Shown piece by piece: positions 14,487 through 14,706 of a stretch of 14,706 nt of DNA. Under the pieces are notes generated by a model. That model was not told the origin of the DNA. It did no database searches and was given only the letters and a program-made list of their open reading frames with translations. The translations under genes were made by a program, and so were the position numbers. The stretch is from the NCBI GenBank assembly GCA_963632245.1, contig CAVGTF010000050.1:1-14706 (forward strand), written 5' to 3'. Positions within the stretch are counted from its first letter, which is position 1. Each line of letters opens with the position of its first letter. The stretch is from UBA1724 sp963632245. Lineage in GTDB: Bacteria; Verrucomicrobiota; Lentisphaeria; Oligosphaerales; Oligosphaeraceae.

Positions 14487-14706
14487 TCAGCCGAAGAGTT
14501 TCTTCGGTAACAGGTCAAGGATAGCCTGCGTCTGCGCTTTGAGCTCTTCGTCGCTAAGACTCGGAAAGTATAGATCCTTGTATTCAAGGCAGGATTCTAG
14601 ATTGACCTCCTCTTTTTTATCGAAGTCCACCTTCACAGAAATAGGTTCTCGGAAACTATTTCTGTAGTATTCGGCGAGGGCAGTCAGCAACTCTGTGGCT
14701 GTGAAG
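14487..14706 (-). CDS. recC: RecBCD exodeoxyribonuclease V, gamma subunit, C-terminal fragment
   Basis: Only the last 72 residues or so lie in the window; the 5' part runs off the right edge. The frame reads through position 14706 (…TELLTALAEYYRNSFREPISVKVDF…), so the TTG at 14690 is an internal Leu codon and not a start. The segment with a hydrophobic helix, then REPI, then a beta strand resembles the C-terminal part of RecC, where a similar helix precedes a G-x-x-x-P-L-P-F motif. The call rests mainly on position directly upstream of recB and recD in the same orientation, because the visible similarity is modest. RecC holds the complex together and in E. coli reads the Chi site. The stop is TGA at 14487-14489. 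Confidence 0.75.
   Translation of the reverse strand, partial: FTATELLTALAEYYRNSFREPISVKVDFDKKEEVNLESCLEYKDLYFPSLSDEELKAQTQAILDLLPKKLFG

Noticed and set aside
14487..14690. A small complete 67-codon gene starting at the TTG at 14690
   Set aside because: The frame stays open to the window edge without a stop, so this is the C-terminal end of a longer gene, most likely recC.

Overview
The window looks like chromosomal DNA from a Gram-negative bacterium, moderately GC-rich by eye, that I cannot place with confidence. A full RecBCD operon, short A/T- or C-rich leaders mostly without a Shine-Dalgarno sequence, and heptameric intergenic repeats would suit an FCB- or PVC-type lineage better than an enteric proteobacterium. 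That is only an inference. A run of 73 Ns (11079-11151) marks a draft assembly.

Layout. The window opens with a ten-copy 7-bp tandem repeat (1-70). A BASS-family transporter (140-1099, +) follows and converges across a hairpin terminator on an AlkD-type DNA glycosylase (1142-1858, -). From a divergent intergenic region, four plus-strand genes follow. They are adenine deaminase (2118-3797), an AzgA-type NCS2 purine permease (3937-5340), an unusual HD-domain plus CoaD-like nucleotidyltransferase fusion (5425-6588), and a lone OppF/DppF-type ATPase (6602-7573). The last two are only 13 bp apart. The plus block ends at a short, highly structured intergenic element (about 7572-7686).

The right half is one minus-strand operon transcribed towards the middle of the window: recC (only its C-terminus, 14487-14706), recB (10570-14402), recD (8611-10542) and a class I methyltransferase (7678-8598). 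The last 19 or so codons of the methyltransferase lie in a near-perfect 48-nt hairpin. The N run interrupts recB, but both sides carry the same 36-bp sequence with one synonymous difference. Collapsing that duplicate restores a single 1240-residue RecB frame, so the gap is almost certainly a contig overlap rather than missing DNA.

How the genes work together. The deaminase and permease make a plausible adenine uptake and salvage pair (adenine to hypoxanthine plus ammonia). RecC, RecB and RecD form the exonuclease V helicase-nuclease for double-strand break repair and degradation of foreign linear DNA. AlkD is a separate base-excision repair enzyme. I see no transposase, integrase, phage gene, CRISPR array, tRNA or rRNA. 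I do not see a clearly new multi-gene system. The items most worth following up are the HD-CoaD fusion, the methyltransferase riding in the recCBD operon, and the structured repeats between the convergent genes.
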